Origin: DATAEY01 sp045805565
GTDB lineage: Bacteria > Actinomycetota > Thermoleophilia > Solirubrobacterales > Solirubrobacteraceae
Length of the DNA: 64,000 nt
Assembly: GCA_045805565.1 (NCBI GenBank)
Contig: JBJMKZ010000039.1
Coordinates: 62,001 to 126,000, forward strand
Reading direction: 5' to 3'
Below the pieces are notes generated by a model. The model ran no database searches. It was not told the DNA's origin and saw only the letters and a program-made list of their open reading frames with translations. The position numbers were made by a program, and so were the translations under genes. This document shows positions 17,935 through 26,147 of this stretch, one piece after another. How positions within the stretch are numbered: the stretch's first letter is position 1; the number at the start of each line of letters is the position of its first letter.

Positions 17935-19827
17935 GTGTGCGGCATCTGCGGCCTGCTGTCACTGGACGGCCGAAGCTCGGTCGATCCGGGTGCGCTCGAC
18001 GCGATGAGCGCGTCGCTGGTCCATCGCGGGCCCGACAGCCAGGGCCGGTACGTCGAGGGCCCGGTCGGCATGGGAGCCCGGCGCCTGTCGATCATCGACC
18101 TGCCCGGCGGGGACCAGCCGGTCGCCAGCGAGGACGGCCGCGTGCACCTCGTCCAGAACGGCGAGATCTACAACTACCGTGAGCTGCGGCGAGAGCTCGA
18201 GGCGGCGGGGCACCGGTTCGCCAGCCGGGGAGACACCGAGGTCCTGGTCCACCTCTACGAGGAGCGCGGACCCCGGTTCGTGGAGGACCTGCGCGGAATG
18301 TTCGCGGTCGCGCTGTGGGACGCGCGCCGCCGGCGGCTGCTGCTGGCCCGGGACGCCTTCGGGATCAAGCCGCTGTTCTACGCCGTGGTGGGGGAGCGGC
18401 TGGCGTTCGCGTCCGAGCTCAAGGCGCTCATGGCGCTGCCGGAGCTCCCCCGGGACGTCGACCCGGACGCGGTGGAGGCGTTCCTGGCGTTCAACTCGAT
18501 ACCCGCGCCGTACACCATCTTCCGCCACGCACGCAAGCTGGCGGCCGGCCACCTCCTGGTCTGGGAGGGGGGCGAGCCGTCGATCGAGCGGTATTCGCGC
18601 CCGGCGCCGGTCGACGCCGCGGACGTCAGGGACGGGAGCTGCGCCGAGCTGGCCGAGGAGCTGCGGGCGCGCCTGCGCGACTCGGTGCGCGCCCATCTGG
18701 TGTCGGACGTCCCGGTCGGCGTGCTGCTCTCGGGGGGCATCGACTCCTCCACGCTGGCGGCGCTGGCCGCCCAGGAGAGCGCGGAGCCGCTGCGCACCTT
18801 CTCGATCGGCTTCGAGGAGCGTTCGTTCAACGAGCTGCACCGCGCTCGCCAGGTCGCGAGCCGGTACGGGACCGACCACCACGAGCTGGTTCTGCAACCC
18901 GATGCGGCAACGCTGCTGCCCCGGCTCGCGGAGGCGTTCGACGAGCCGTTCGCCGACTCGTCGGCCCTGCCCACGTACCTGGTCTCGCAGCTCGCCGCCC
19001 GCGACGTCAAGGTGGTCCTGTCCGGGGAGGGGGGCGACGAGATGTTCGGCGGCTACTACACGTACGTCGCCGACCTCCTCGCGGACCGGTTCGACGGCGC
19101 CGCCACCCGGTTGCTGCCGCTCGTCGAGCGGCTGCCCAGCTCGTCTCGCAAGGCGTCCCTCGACTACCGGGCCAAGCGCTTCGCGCGCGGAGCCGCCCTG
19201 CCCCCGCTCGAGCGCCACCACGCCTGGAAGGAGATCTTCAGCCCCGATCAGCGGGCGCAACTGCTGGTCGGCGACCGGCGCAGCGGCCGGGATCCCGCCG
19301 AGCTGCTGCGCTCGCGCTACGCGGAGACGGCCGGCGCTGAGCCGCTGGCCCGGCTGCAGGACGTGGACATGGGCATCTACCTGGTGGACGACCTGCTGGT
19401 GAAGACCGACCGGGCCAGCATGGCCCATTCCCTCGAGGCCCGGGTCCCCTTCCTGGACCCGGTCGTCGCGGAGCTGGCGCTGGCGCTTCCGACTCGGCTC
19501 AAGGTACGGGGGCTGGCCAAGAAGCGCCTGCTGCGACGGGCCGCCCGCCCACTGCTTCCGGCCTCGATCGCGTTCGGGCGAAAGCAGGGATTCTCGATCC
19601 CGGCGGCCGCCTGGCTGCGCGGGGAGCTGGCGGGCTTCGCCCGCGAGGTGCTGTCGCCGCAAGCGGTGCGCGACCAAGGCTGGTTCCGACCCCAGGCGGT
19701 CACGCGCCTCATAGACGACCACGTGGCCGGGCGTGAGGACTACAGCCGCCAGCTGTGGGGGCTGCTGGCGTTCGCGCTGTGGTTCGAGCGGCATGCGACC
19801 CAGCCGGTGGCGGCCGGCATCCGGTGA
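17935..19827 (+). CDS. asnB: Glutamine-hydrolysing asparagine synthetase (or related surface amidotransferase)
   Basis: A 630-residue two-domain enzyme. The GTG start puts the catalytic Cys at position 2 (VCGICGLLS), the exposed N-terminal nucleophile of class II glutaminases. The synthetase domain has the ATP-binding SGGIDSS at 266-272 and the GEGGDEMFGGY loop. The usual product is asparagine. Homologues embedded in polysaccharide clusters can instead amidate sugar acids or lipids, and the neighbours here (sugar transferase, WecA, DUF354) make that possible. Its stop overlaps the start of the next gene. Confidence 0.88.
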   Translation: MCGICGLLSLDGRSSVDPGALDAMSASLVHRGPDSQGRYVEGPVGMGARRLSIIDLPGGDQPVASEDGRVHLVQNGEIYNYRELRRELEAAGHRFASRGDTEVLVHLYEERGPRFVEDLRGMFAVALWDARRRRLLLARDAFGIKPLFYAVVGERLAFASELKALMALPELPRDVDPDAVEAFLAFNSIPAPYTIFRHARKLAAGHLLVWEGGEPSIERYSRPAPVDAADVRDGSCAELAEELRARLRDSVRAHLVSDVPVGVLLSGGIDSSTLAALAAQESAEPLRTFSIGFEERSFNELHRARQVASRYGTDHHELVLQPDAATLLPRLAEAFDEPFADSSALPTYLVSQLAARDVKVVLSGEGGDEMFGGYYTYVADLLADRFDGAATRLLPLVERLPSSSRKASLDYRAKRFARGAALPPLERHHAWKEIFSPDQRAQLLVGDRRSGRDPAELLRSRYAETAGAEPLARLQDVDMGIYLVDDLLVKTDRASMAHSLEARVPFLDPVVAELALALPTRLKVRGLAKKRLLRRAARPLLPASIAFGRKQGFSIPAAAWLRGELAGFAREVLSPQAVRDQGWFRPQAVTRLIDDHVAGREDYSRQLWGLLAFALWFERHATQPVAAGIR

Positions 19828-20831
19828 GGATCTGGATCGACATGACGGCCCCGGCCCACCCGCTGGTGTTCCGCCCGATCATCTCGCGCCTGCGAGCGGC
19901 CGGCCACGAGGTGGAGGTGACCGCCCGCGACTACGCGGACACGCTCGGGCTGCTCGAGCTGCACGGCATCGAGCACGTGGCGTTCGGGCGCCACGGCGGA
20001 GCCGGGCGTTCGGCCAAGCTGGCTTCGTTGGTCTCCCGCCGCCGCCAGATGTGCCGCTTCGGTCGGGGACGGAAGTTCGAGCTGGCGGTCGCGCACGGCT
20101 CCAACGAGCTTCCGCTGGCGGCGGCCCGTCTCGGCATACCCGCCGTGGACATGTTCGACTACGAGTTCGCCGTGCTGCAGCACAACATCGGCTGCCGCCT
20201 GGCGCGCAAGGTGCTCACACCGGATGCCATTCCCCCGCAACGGCTGCGCCGCTACGGGGTGGGACCGCGCAAGCTGGACCAGTATCCGGGCTTGAAGGAG
20301 GAGTACTACCTGGCCGACTTCGAGCCCGACCCGGCCATTGGCGAGCGGCTGGGCCTCTCTCCCCAGCGGGTGCTCGTCGTGCTGCGTCCGCCACCCGACG
20401 TTTCGCTCTACCACCGCAGGTCCAACCCGCTCTATCGCCGGGTCCTCGAGCACCTTGGCGGCGATCCGCGGGTGCAGGCCGTCGTACTGCCGCGCACGGC
20501 TGCCCAGCGAACCGAGCTCGAGGGGCTGGACCTCGACTCGCTCGTCATCCCTCCCGGGCCGGTGGACGCCCAGAGCCTGATCGCGATCGCCGACCTGGTC
20601 GTGTCGGCGGGCGGCACCATGAATCGCGAGGCGGTGGCCATGGGGACTCGTGTCTTCACCACCTACGCGGCGCGGCTGGGCGGGGTGGACGAGGCGCTCA
20701 TGCGCGAGGGGCGCCTGCGTCCGCTGACCAACCCCGCCGCCCTCCCGGTCGAGAAGGCCGACCCCCGGCAGCGGACACGGGCTCGCCGGGATCCGGGGAT
20801 CCTGGTCGAGCGGATACTGGCCGCCGCCTGA
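19824..20831 (+). CDS. DUF354 glycosyltransferase-like protein
   Basis: A 335-residue member of the DUF354 family, which is structurally akin to GT-B glycosyltransferases such as the UDP-GlcNAc 2-epimerase/MurG fold. It begins RIWIDMTAPAHPLVFRPIISRL; FDYEFAVLQHNIGC and VVSAGGTMNREAVAMGTRVFTTYA are further family segments. The last resembles the nucleotide-sugar binding region of GT-B enzymes. No characterised reaction is known to me. The GTG overlaps the asnB stop, so it is co-translated with it. I infer a role in glycan assembly. Confidence 0.75.
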   Translation: MRIWIDMTAPAHPLVFRPIISRLRAAGHEVEVTARDYADTLGLLELHGIEHVAFGRHGGAGRSAKLASLVSRRRQMCRFGRGRKFELAVAHGSNELPLAAARLGIPAVDMFDYEFAVLQHNIGCRLARKVLTPDAIPPQRLRRYGVGPRKLDQYPGLKEEYYLADFEPDPAIGERLGLSPQRVLVVLRPPPDVSLYHRRSNPLYRRVLEHLGGDPRVQAVVLPRTAAQRTELEGLDLDSLVIPPGPVDAQSLIAIADLVVSAGGTMNREAVAMGTRVFTTYAARLGGVDEALMREGRLRPLTNPAALPVEKADPRQRTRARRDPGILVERILAAA

Positions 20832-20875
20832 CCGCGGCCCAGAGGGGTCTGTCCTGCCTGGCATGCTACGGCCAG

Positions 20876-22057
20876 GTGGACCCCCTTCACGCGATCTACG
20901 CCTTCGTGACCGCACTGTCGCTCTCGGGGATCGCGACGCCGGCCGCCGCCCGCCTGGCGGTGCGCGTGGGCGCGGTCGACCAGCCCCGCGAGCGCGGTCT
21001 CTCGGACCGCGAGACGCCCCGCCTGGGCGGCCTGGGCATGCTGGTCGGGGTCCTGGCCAGCGGAGCCCTCTGGCTCCCCGGCAGCCTGCCGTTCCGCGGC
21101 ATTCTCGCCGGGGCCGCCATCGTCACCCTGGTGGGAGCGTTGGACGACCTGCTGGAGCTGTCGGCGGTCTGGAAGCTGGCCGGCCAGCTGGTCGCCGCCC
21201 TCCCGCCGGTCCTGGCGGGGGTCACGGTGGAGTCGTTCACCCTGCCGCTGGTCCATCGCGTCGACCTCGGCGCCCTCGGCGCGCCCGCCACCCTCCTGGG
21301 CCTGGTCGTGGTCATGAACGTCGTCAACCTCTCCGACGGCGTCGACGGGCTGGCCGCGGGGGTGGGAACCATCAGCGCGGCGACCTTCGCGGTCATCGCC
21401 TTCGACCTGGGGCGCAATTCGGCGGCCGTCCTGGCGGCCCTGACCGCCGGGGCGGCACTGGGCTTCCTGGCGCACAACTTCCATCCCGCCTCGGTCTTCA
21501 TGGGGGACAGCGGGTCCAACCTCCTCGGCCTCCTGCTGGGCTGCATCGCGGTCCAGGGCACGGTGAAGACGAACGCGTTGATCGCGCTGATCGCGCCGCT
21601 GATCATCCTCGCGGTCCCCTTCCTGGACACCGGCTTCGTCGTGGCCAAGCGGCTCAAGTACCGCCGTCCCATCTACGTGGGCGACGCCGAGCACTTCCAT
21701 CACCGCCTCGCGCGGATCGGCTTCTCGCAGCGGCGGACGGTGCTCTACCTGTACGGGTGGACCCTGTCGCTCGCGGGGCTGGCGCTGGCACTGCGGTTCG
21801 TTCCCTACTCCGACGACGCCGGCCACCTGCACGCCGGCTGGTTCGCGGTATTGGCCGGCTTCGCGGTGCTGGCCATGGCGGCCAGCGTCTATCTGGTCTA
21901 CGTGCTCGAGATCCTCAAGTTCCGCCGCCTGCGCGAGCGCCAGCTGCGCCAGCTGGAGCCCGAGGCGTCCGAGGGCGAGATCGCGGTGACGGTGGCGCGC
22001 GAGGTCGAGACGGGCGAGTTCGAGGCGGTCGGCCCCGGCCCGCCGCCGCCGTCCTGA
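20876..22057 (+). CDS. wecA: WecA/TagO-type polyprenyl-phosphate N-acetylhexosamine-1-phosphate transferase
   Basis: A 393-residue polytopic membrane protein of the MraY/WecA superfamily, which loads GlcNAc-1-P (or a similar sugar) on decaprenyl phosphate. Motifs visible: DRETPRLGGLGML, the acidic GALDDLLELSAVWKLAGQ, NVVNLSDGVDGLAAG, VFMGDSGSNLLG and HFHHRLARIGFSQRR. About ten hydrophobic segments are present. The hydrophilic tail is Glu-rich. In mycobacteria the orthologue (rfe) also lies just before the atp operon. The GTG at 20876 gives the normal length. Confidence 0.9.
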   Translation: MDPLHAIYAFVTALSLSGIATPAAARLAVRVGAVDQPRERGLSDRETPRLGGLGMLVGVLASGALWLPGSLPFRGILAGAAIVTLVGALDDLLELSAVWKLAGQLVAALPPVLAGVTVESFTLPLVHRVDLGALGAPATLLGLVVVMNVVNLSDGVDGLAAGVGTISAATFAVIAFDLGRNSAAVLAALTAGAALGFLAHNFHPASVFMGDSGSNLLGLLLGCIAVQGTVKTNALIALIAPLIILAVPFLDTGFVVAKRLKYRRPIYVGDAEHFHHRLARIGFSQRRTVLYLYGWTLSLAGLALALRFVPYSDDAGHLHAGWFAVLAGFAVLAMAASVYLVYVLEILKFRRLRERQLRQLEPEASEGEIAVTVAREVETGEFEAVGPGPPPPS

Positions 22058-22137
22058 ACCGCCGCCGGCCCTTCCGCGCCGTGGATCATGGTGGTTGAAT
22101 CAGCGTCCGTCCTCGTATCGACCCCCGGAGGAGCCGC

Positions 22138-23043
22138 ATGCCCCACCTGCTCGAGCTCACCAGCCAGGGCGATGTCGGCACGATCACCGACGAGTCCAAG
22201 CTGCGTTCGGTCAAGCTCATGGACCCCCAGCAGCTCTACGAGCTGTGGGAGCGCCAGAACTGGCGCTCGCAGAGCATCTCGTTCGAGAAGGACAAGGACG
22301 ACTGGGCGAGCTTCAGCGAGGAGGACCGGCGCAGGATGGCCTGGAACCTGTCGTCCTTCTTCGTGGGCGAGGAGCGCGTCACCACCCAGTTCTCGGGGCT
22401 GGTCTGCGCATACGAGAGCCAGGGCGAGGAGGCGTTCCTGGCCACCCAGCAGGTGGACGAGGCTCGCCACGCGCAGCACTTCAACCGCTTCTACGAGCAG
22501 GTGATCGGCTACGACGGGAGCTTCGACGAGCGCCTGCAGCAGGCCCGCGAGGACCTCAACGAGCCGTTCAAGGTGCTGTTCGACGAGGTGCTGGTGGACG
22601 CCTGCCGCCGGCTGTTGGACGACCACTCGGACATGGAGGCCAAGGTCGACTACGTCACCGTCTACCACCTGGTGATCGAGGGCACGCTGGCTCTGACCGG
22701 CCAGAACTACATCACCGGGTTCTGCGAGAAGCACGACGTCCTGCCGGGCTTCATCGAGGGCTTCAGGCTGATCTCCCAGGACGAGCACCGCCACGTCGCC
22801 TACGGGACCTGGTTCCTCCAGCAGAAGGCGAAGGACCCGGCGCTGGCCCGACGCATCCAGGATCGCCTGGTCGAGCTGTTGCCGGTCGCCGCCGGGGTGT
22901 TCGTGCCGCCCGGGATGCAGCTCGGGGACGACTACGAGATCCTCGGCTACACCTCCGACGAGGTCAATGCCTACGCCTATTCGGCGTTGACCCGGCGCCT
23001 GAAGGTGATCGGCGTCGGCCTGCCGGCGGTCGAGGCGGCCTGA
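22138..23043 (+). CDS. R2-like ligand-binding oxidase (R2lox) family di-metal protein
   Basis: A 301-residue four-helix ferritin-like protein, easily mislabelled ribonucleotide reductase beta. Metal ligands: Glu78, Glu108, His111, Glu181, Glu216 and His219. The residue four after His111 is Phe115, not the radical Tyr of class Ia/Ib R2. Val81 (E-x-x-V) and Tyr176 (five before Glu181) occupy the two positions that form the Val-Tyr crosslink in Mycobacterium R2lox, and the ALTG...LPG...DExRH...GT framework matches Rv0233. The C-terminal radical-transfer Tyr is missing and no nrdA is nearby. It probably forms a Mn/Fe oxidase of unknown substrate. ATG behind GGAGGAG. Confidence 0.75.
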   Translation: MPHLLELTSQGDVGTITDESKLRSVKLMDPQQLYELWERQNWRSQSISFEKDKDDWASFSEEDRRRMAWNLSSFFVGEERVTTQFSGLVCAYESQGEEAFLATQQVDEARHAQHFNRFYEQVIGYDGSFDERLQQAREDLNEPFKVLFDEVLVDACRRLLDDHSDMEAKVDYVTVYHLVIEGTLALTGQNYITGFCEKHDVLPGFIEGFRLISQDEHRHVAYGTWFLQQKAKDPALARRIQDRLVELLPVAAGVFVPPGMQLGDDYEILGYTSDEVNAYAYSALTRRLKVIGVGLPAVEAA

Positions 23044-23102
23044 GCGCGGTCGCCGACCCGGCCGCCTGACCGCGGGCGGTTGCTCGCCTGCCTGCCGGCC
23101 GT

Positions 23103-23119
23103 CTCCCCGACCCGGGGAG
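23103..23119. terminator. Bidirectional terminator between convergent genes
   Basis: CTCCCCG and CGGGGAG form a 7-bp stem with loop ACC, between the R2lox gene (plus) and the small alpha/beta protein gene (minus). It can serve both strands. Confidence 0.5.
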
Positions 23120-23131
23120 GTGGACGCCGGC

Positions 23132-23536
23132 TCAGCGCGAGACCGTGCTGTGCACCACCGGGACGCCGAAGCGCCGCTCGGCCTCCTCGACCAGCTCGTC
23201 CTCGCGGTAGGCGCGCTGCTCGCCCGGGTGGGTGAACACGACGATCCGGTCGGCGTCGTAGGTGGCCAGGGCGTCCTGCAGCGCGAGCAGCGGGTCGCTC
23301 TCCCCGGTGTCGCCGGCCGCGTCGACGCCCTCCTCCTCCAGGCGCTCGACGGTCTCCTGCTCGACCTCCTGGGCGCGCGCGATCGCCTCGTCGGAATCCG
23401 ACGCCCAGAAGCGCACGGGCGACTCGTGGAGGGCGGGGGCTACCACCATGACCTCGGCCTCGCGGGCATCGTCGTCGAGGGCGGCTCGGAGCAGCTCGGC
23501 GCTGACCGGCTCGGAGGTGAGGACCAGGACCTTCAT
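23132..23536 (-). CDS. Small alpha/beta (UspA-like) protein
   Basis: A 134-residue cytosolic protein with a Rossmann-like alternation: KVLVLTSEPVSAELL, then EAEVMVVAPALHES, a charged helix (IARAQEVEQETVERLEEEG), and DRIVVFTHPGEQ. This resembles universal-stress-protein folds, but no nucleotide-binding GxxGxxxxxxGS is seen, so the function is unknown. The frame is open further upstream to 23758 but overlaps the cupin gene there. The ATG at 23536 starts the first strand and is chosen. Confidence 0.6.
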   Translation of the reverse strand: MKVLVLTSEPVSAELLRAALDDDAREAEVMVVAPALHESPVRFWASDSDEAIARAQEVEQETVERLEEEGVDAAGDTGESDPLLALQDALATYDADRIVVFTHPGEQRAYREDELVEEAERRFGVPVVHSTVSR

Positions 23537-23585
23537 CGCCGGCTGCCCTACCCGAGCCCGGATGGCCGGAAACCGGCCCGGACGC

Positions 23586-23915
23586 TCAGGCGGCGCGGAG
23601 GCTGGGGTGCCCCTCGCCGGGCCACGGCGCCAGCAGCAGCAGCAGCCTGGCGTCGCTGCGAGCCCGCACCTCGCGCGGCTCGTTGGGCGCGAACACCGCC
23701 AGGGTGCCCGGCTCGCCGCGCACCACCTCGCCCGCGTGGCCGATCTCGATCTCGCCATCCACCACGACCAGCCAGGCGCGCTCGTGGACCTGGTGCTCCT
23801 GAAGGCGTTCGTCGGCGGGAAGCAGCAGCAGGATCGCGCGCCCCTCGCCGTCGGACTGGAGGACCTCTGGATGGTGAGCCTCGGCGTCGAGGGTCCGCAG
23901 GTCCCACTGTTGCAC
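23586..23915 (-). CDS. Cupin-domain protein
   Basis: A 109-residue single-domain cupin. The barrel strands read AILLLLPADERLQEHQVHERAWLVVVDGEIEIGHAGE and LAVFAPNEPREVRARSDARLLLLLAPW. Its metal-site residues are weak (QEHQVHERAW where the usual motif has G(X)5HXH(X)3,4E), so metal binding is uncertain. The GTG at 23915 follows AGGAGG and a TAGGAT box, both on the minus strand. The UspA-like gene follows 49 bp downstream on the same strand and may be co-transcribed. Confidence 0.75.
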   Translation of the reverse strand: MQQWDLRTLDAEAHHPEVLQSDGEGRAILLLLPADERLQEHQVHERAWLVVVDGEIEIGHAGEVVRGEPGTLAVFAPNEPREVRARSDARLLLLLAPWPGEGHPSLRAA

Positions 23916-23947
23916 GGCCGTCCTCCTGGTTCGCGGGCTGAGCGCCG

Positions 23948-23953
23948 ATCCTA
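23948..23953 (-). promoter_or_regulatory. -10 box (TAGGAT) for the cupin gene
   Basis: TAGGAT on the minus strand, 32 bp before the cupin GTG; AGGAGG lies between them at 23922-23927. Confidence 0.45.
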
Positions 23954-24051
23954 CCCCGGCCAGCCCGGGCTTCGACCGGCTCCGGCCGGGCGATTCGGGT
24001 CTTCCCGATCGGGGAACCCCCGATGCAGGCCCCCTTCAGGGGGTTGGGCAC

Positions 24052-24528
24052 GTGCCGACCGAGATTGCGCAACAGCTTCCCGCCGGTCCCGACGCCGCCG
24101 CCGAGGCGCGGCGGCTGGTCGGCCGCCTGCCCGGCTGGGTCGGGGAGGCCGCTCTGCGCGATCTGCGACTCCTGGTATCCGAGCTCGTGACCAACAGCGT
24201 CCGGCACGGGCGTCAACCGTCCGGCACGCCGGTCAGCGTCCAGGTGGAGGTCACCGGCGACGTGGCCCGCGGGGAGGTCGTCGACCTGGGTCCCGGGTTC
24301 GAGCCGCCCGCCGGCGGGCCGCGCAGCCAGGCCGGCTCGGGGTGGGGCCTGGTGCTGGTCGACGCGTTGTCCGAGCGCTGGGGTGTCGAGCTCAACGACC
24401 GCACCAGGGTCTGGTTCGAGCTTGCGCTGGGATCCGGCGGCGGGCCCTCACCGCCCGTCGGCGGCGGCGCGCAGACCCGGCGACACGCGGGCGAATCGGG
24501 ATTGTTTGCGCCCGCGACCACGGGATAG
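24052..24528 (+). CDS. Anti-sigma-factor-type ATP-binding protein (HATPase_c_2)
   Basis: A 158-residue GHKL-fold ATPase domain of the RsbW/SpoIIAB type, common in actinobacteria as a free-standing serine kinase that sequesters sigma factors. The N box is LLVSELVTNSVRHG and the G box VVDLGPGFEPP...GSGWGLVLVDALSERWGV. The C-terminal 35 residues are Gly/Pro-rich. No antagonist or sigma gene is adjacent. A CCCCC/GGGGG hairpin lies just before the GTG start. The promoter of the ATP synthase operon overlaps its last codons. Confidence 0.8.
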   Translation: MPTEIAQQLPAGPDAAAEARRLVGRLPGWVGEAALRDLRLLVSELVTNSVRHGRQPSGTPVSVQVEVTGDVARGEVVDLGPGFEPPAGGPRSQAGSGWGLVLVDALSERWGVELNDRTRVWFELALGSGGGPSPPVGGGAQTRRHAGESGLFAPATTG

Positions 24529-24531
24529 ACT
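24502..24531 (+). promoter_or_regulatory. Promoter of the ATP synthase operon
   Basis: TTGTTT (24502-24507) and TAGACT (24526-24531) are separated by 18 bp. The pair lies over the end of the anti-sigma gene and leaves a leader of about 120 nt before the first atp gene. I see no attenuator in that leader. Confidence 0.55.
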
Positions 24532-24656
24532 CGCGTCACTTCCGCGGAGGCCGAGCCACGACCGGTTCGATGATCGCCCGTACGGCGCAGTGCGGGCTTT
24601 CGCTTCTGTGGGGTGAGATGGAGGTGCGGTGTATCCGGGGGACGACCCCAGGGACA

Positions 24657-24851
24657 ATGAGAACAGAGAAGCCCGTCGGTCGGGGAGCCGGCGCCGGCGG
24701 GTTGTGGGTGGGGACCATGGTCGGCTTCGCGGCAGCCGGTTACGGACTGGGCTCGTTGGTCGGGGCGGCGGTCGCATTCGGCATCGCCGGCCTGTTCGCC
24801 GGGCTCGTGGCGGGGTTCGCGCTTGTCTACGCACGGTTTAGGGACCTCTAG
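24657..24851 (+). CDS. AtpZ-like small membrane protein
   Basis: A 64-residue protein with two predicted membrane helices (LWVGTMVGFAAAGYGLGSLVGAAVAF and GLFAGLVAGFALVYARF) after a basic N terminus. Size, topology and place at the head of the operon match AtpZ/AtpI-type accessory proteins that help assemble the c-ring or carry Mg2+/Ca2+. Sequence identity to known AtpZ cannot be judged by eye. The ATG at 24657 follows AGGGA; longer in-frame starts exist upstream but add shadow-like sequence. Confidence 0.55.
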   Translation: MRTEKPVGRGAGAGGLWVGTMVGFAAAGYGLGSLVGAAVAFGIAGLFAGLVAGFALVYARFRDL

Positions 24852-24854
24852 GCG

Positions 24855-25217
24855 GTGACGGTGGCGCGTCACCTCGACCTCGTCGTGCTGGCGCTGGCGC
24901 TGCCGGTCTTCCTGGTCGCCGGCCTGCCTATGCTGGGGTACGCGACCGCCGCGGGCGCCTGGCTCGCACAGCGCGGGATCGCCCTCCTGACCGCCCGGCG
25001 CGCCCTGGCCGCCACCAGCATCCGGGGCCGCGTGGGCTGGACGGCGTCGAGCACCCTGGCTCGAGCCTGGCTGGTGGCCCTGACGATCCTGCTGGTAGGC
25101 CTGCGCGACAACGCAGCGGGGCTGGCGGCCGCCGTGCTGGTGGTGGCGCTGTTCACCGTCTATTTCCTGCTCGAGCTGGCGTTCCGAGACCAGGCCGACA
25201 CCGAGGCGCAGCGATGA
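24855..25217 (+). CDS. AtpI-like membrane protein of the ATP synthase operon
   Basis: A 120-residue protein with about four hydrophobic segments (LVVLALALPVFLVAGLPMLGY, ARAWLVALTILLVGL, AGLAAAVLVVALFTVYFLLEL), separated by a basic loop. It holds the place of atpI, whose product assists c-ring assembly, although similarity is limited to topology and position. It starts with GTG 3 bp after the preceding stop and its stop overlaps the atpB ATG (ATGA), so it is translated together with subunit a. Confidence 0.55.
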   Translation: MTVARHLDLVVLALALPVFLVAGLPMLGYATAAGAWLAQRGIALLTARRALAATSIRGRVGWTASSTLARAWLVALTILLVGLRDNAAGLAAAVLVVALFTVYFLLELAFRDQADTEAQR

Positions 25218-26113
25218 GGATGCGGACCAAGATCGCGCTGGCCATCGCCGGCTGGATCGCCCTCGGGCTGGTGCTCTATGCCGCTTTCGGCAGCGCCGGG
25301 CGCAACAGCCAGTTCCAGCCCCAGAACGAGTTCAAGCTCGAGCCGTGGATCCCTATCAGGCTCGGCCCGGTGGACATGAGCATCACCAAGGCGGTCCTCT
25401 ACCTCCTGTTGACCACCGCCCTCACCGTGATCACGATGATCTGGATCGCCAACCGGATGGCGGCCCGCCCGAACCGGGTACAGACCGCCATCGAGGCGGT
25501 CTACTCGCTGATGCGAGACAACATCACGCAGGGGAACATGCAGAGGGAGATGGCGGCCAGATGGTTCACGTTCGTCGCAGCGCTGTTCATGTTCATCTGG
25601 TTCGCCAACCTGATCGGGTACCTGCCGCTGCCCGTCAACACCGAGGAGACGGTCCGGGTCTTCGGGCTCGAGCTGCCCACCTTCGCCATCTACGCGGCCA
25701 CGGCGAACCTGTCGATCCCGCTGATGCTCACGCTGATCGTCTGGTTCTCGTACCACGTCGAGGGCATCCGGGCCAAGGGGTTCCTGACCTACTTCCGGGA
25801 GTTCGTCCCGTCCGGGACGCCGAAGGCGATGAAGCCGGTTCTGTTCGTCATCGAGCTCATCTCCCACTTCGTGCGCATCATCTCCCTCTCGGTGCGGCTG
25901 TTCGCCAACCTGCTGGCCGGCCACCTGCTCATCCTGTTCATGGGGGGTGGGATGGTCGTGCTGCTCGGCCTGGCCGCGATCGGCGTGTTCACCCTGCCGG
26001 TCGCGATCGCCTTCTACGTCTTCGAGGTGGTGCTGATCGCCACCCTTCAGGCCTTCATCTTCGCGACGCTGACCGCGATCTACCTCGGCAGCGCCACGGA
26101 GGCGGGCCACTGA
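25214..26113 (+). CDS. atpB: F-type ATP synthase subunit a
   Basis: A 299-residue membrane subunit forming the proton half-channels against the c-ring. The essential stator arginine is Arg228 in SLSVRLFANLLAGH. The other family blocks are WFANLIGYLPLP and FEVVLIATLQAFIFATLTAIYLGSA. The N-terminal signal-like helix (IALAIAGWIALGLVLYAAF) is followed by an exposed loop. ATGA overlap with the upstream gene. Confidence 0.95.
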   Translation: MRMRTKIALAIAGWIALGLVLYAAFGSAGRNSQFQPQNEFKLEPWIPIRLGPVDMSITKAVLYLLLTTALTVITMIWIANRMAARPNRVQTAIEAVYSLMRDNITQGNMQREMAARWFTFVAALFMFIWFANLIGYLPLPVNTEETVRVFGLELPTFAIYAATANLSIPLMLTLIVWFSYHVEGIRAKGFLTYFREFVPSGTPKAMKPVLFVIELISHFVRIISLSVRLFANLLAGHLLILFMGGGMVVLLGLAAIGVFTLPVAIAFYVFEVVLIATLQAFIFATLTAIYLGSATEAGH

Positions 26114-26147
26114 GAACCTCCATGCGAACCAACCAAAGGAGCACCTC

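Noticed and set aside
22138..23043. Label as ribonucleotide reductase beta subunit
   Set aside because: No radical Tyr, no C-terminal radical path, no nrdA nearby, and R2lox crosslink residues present.
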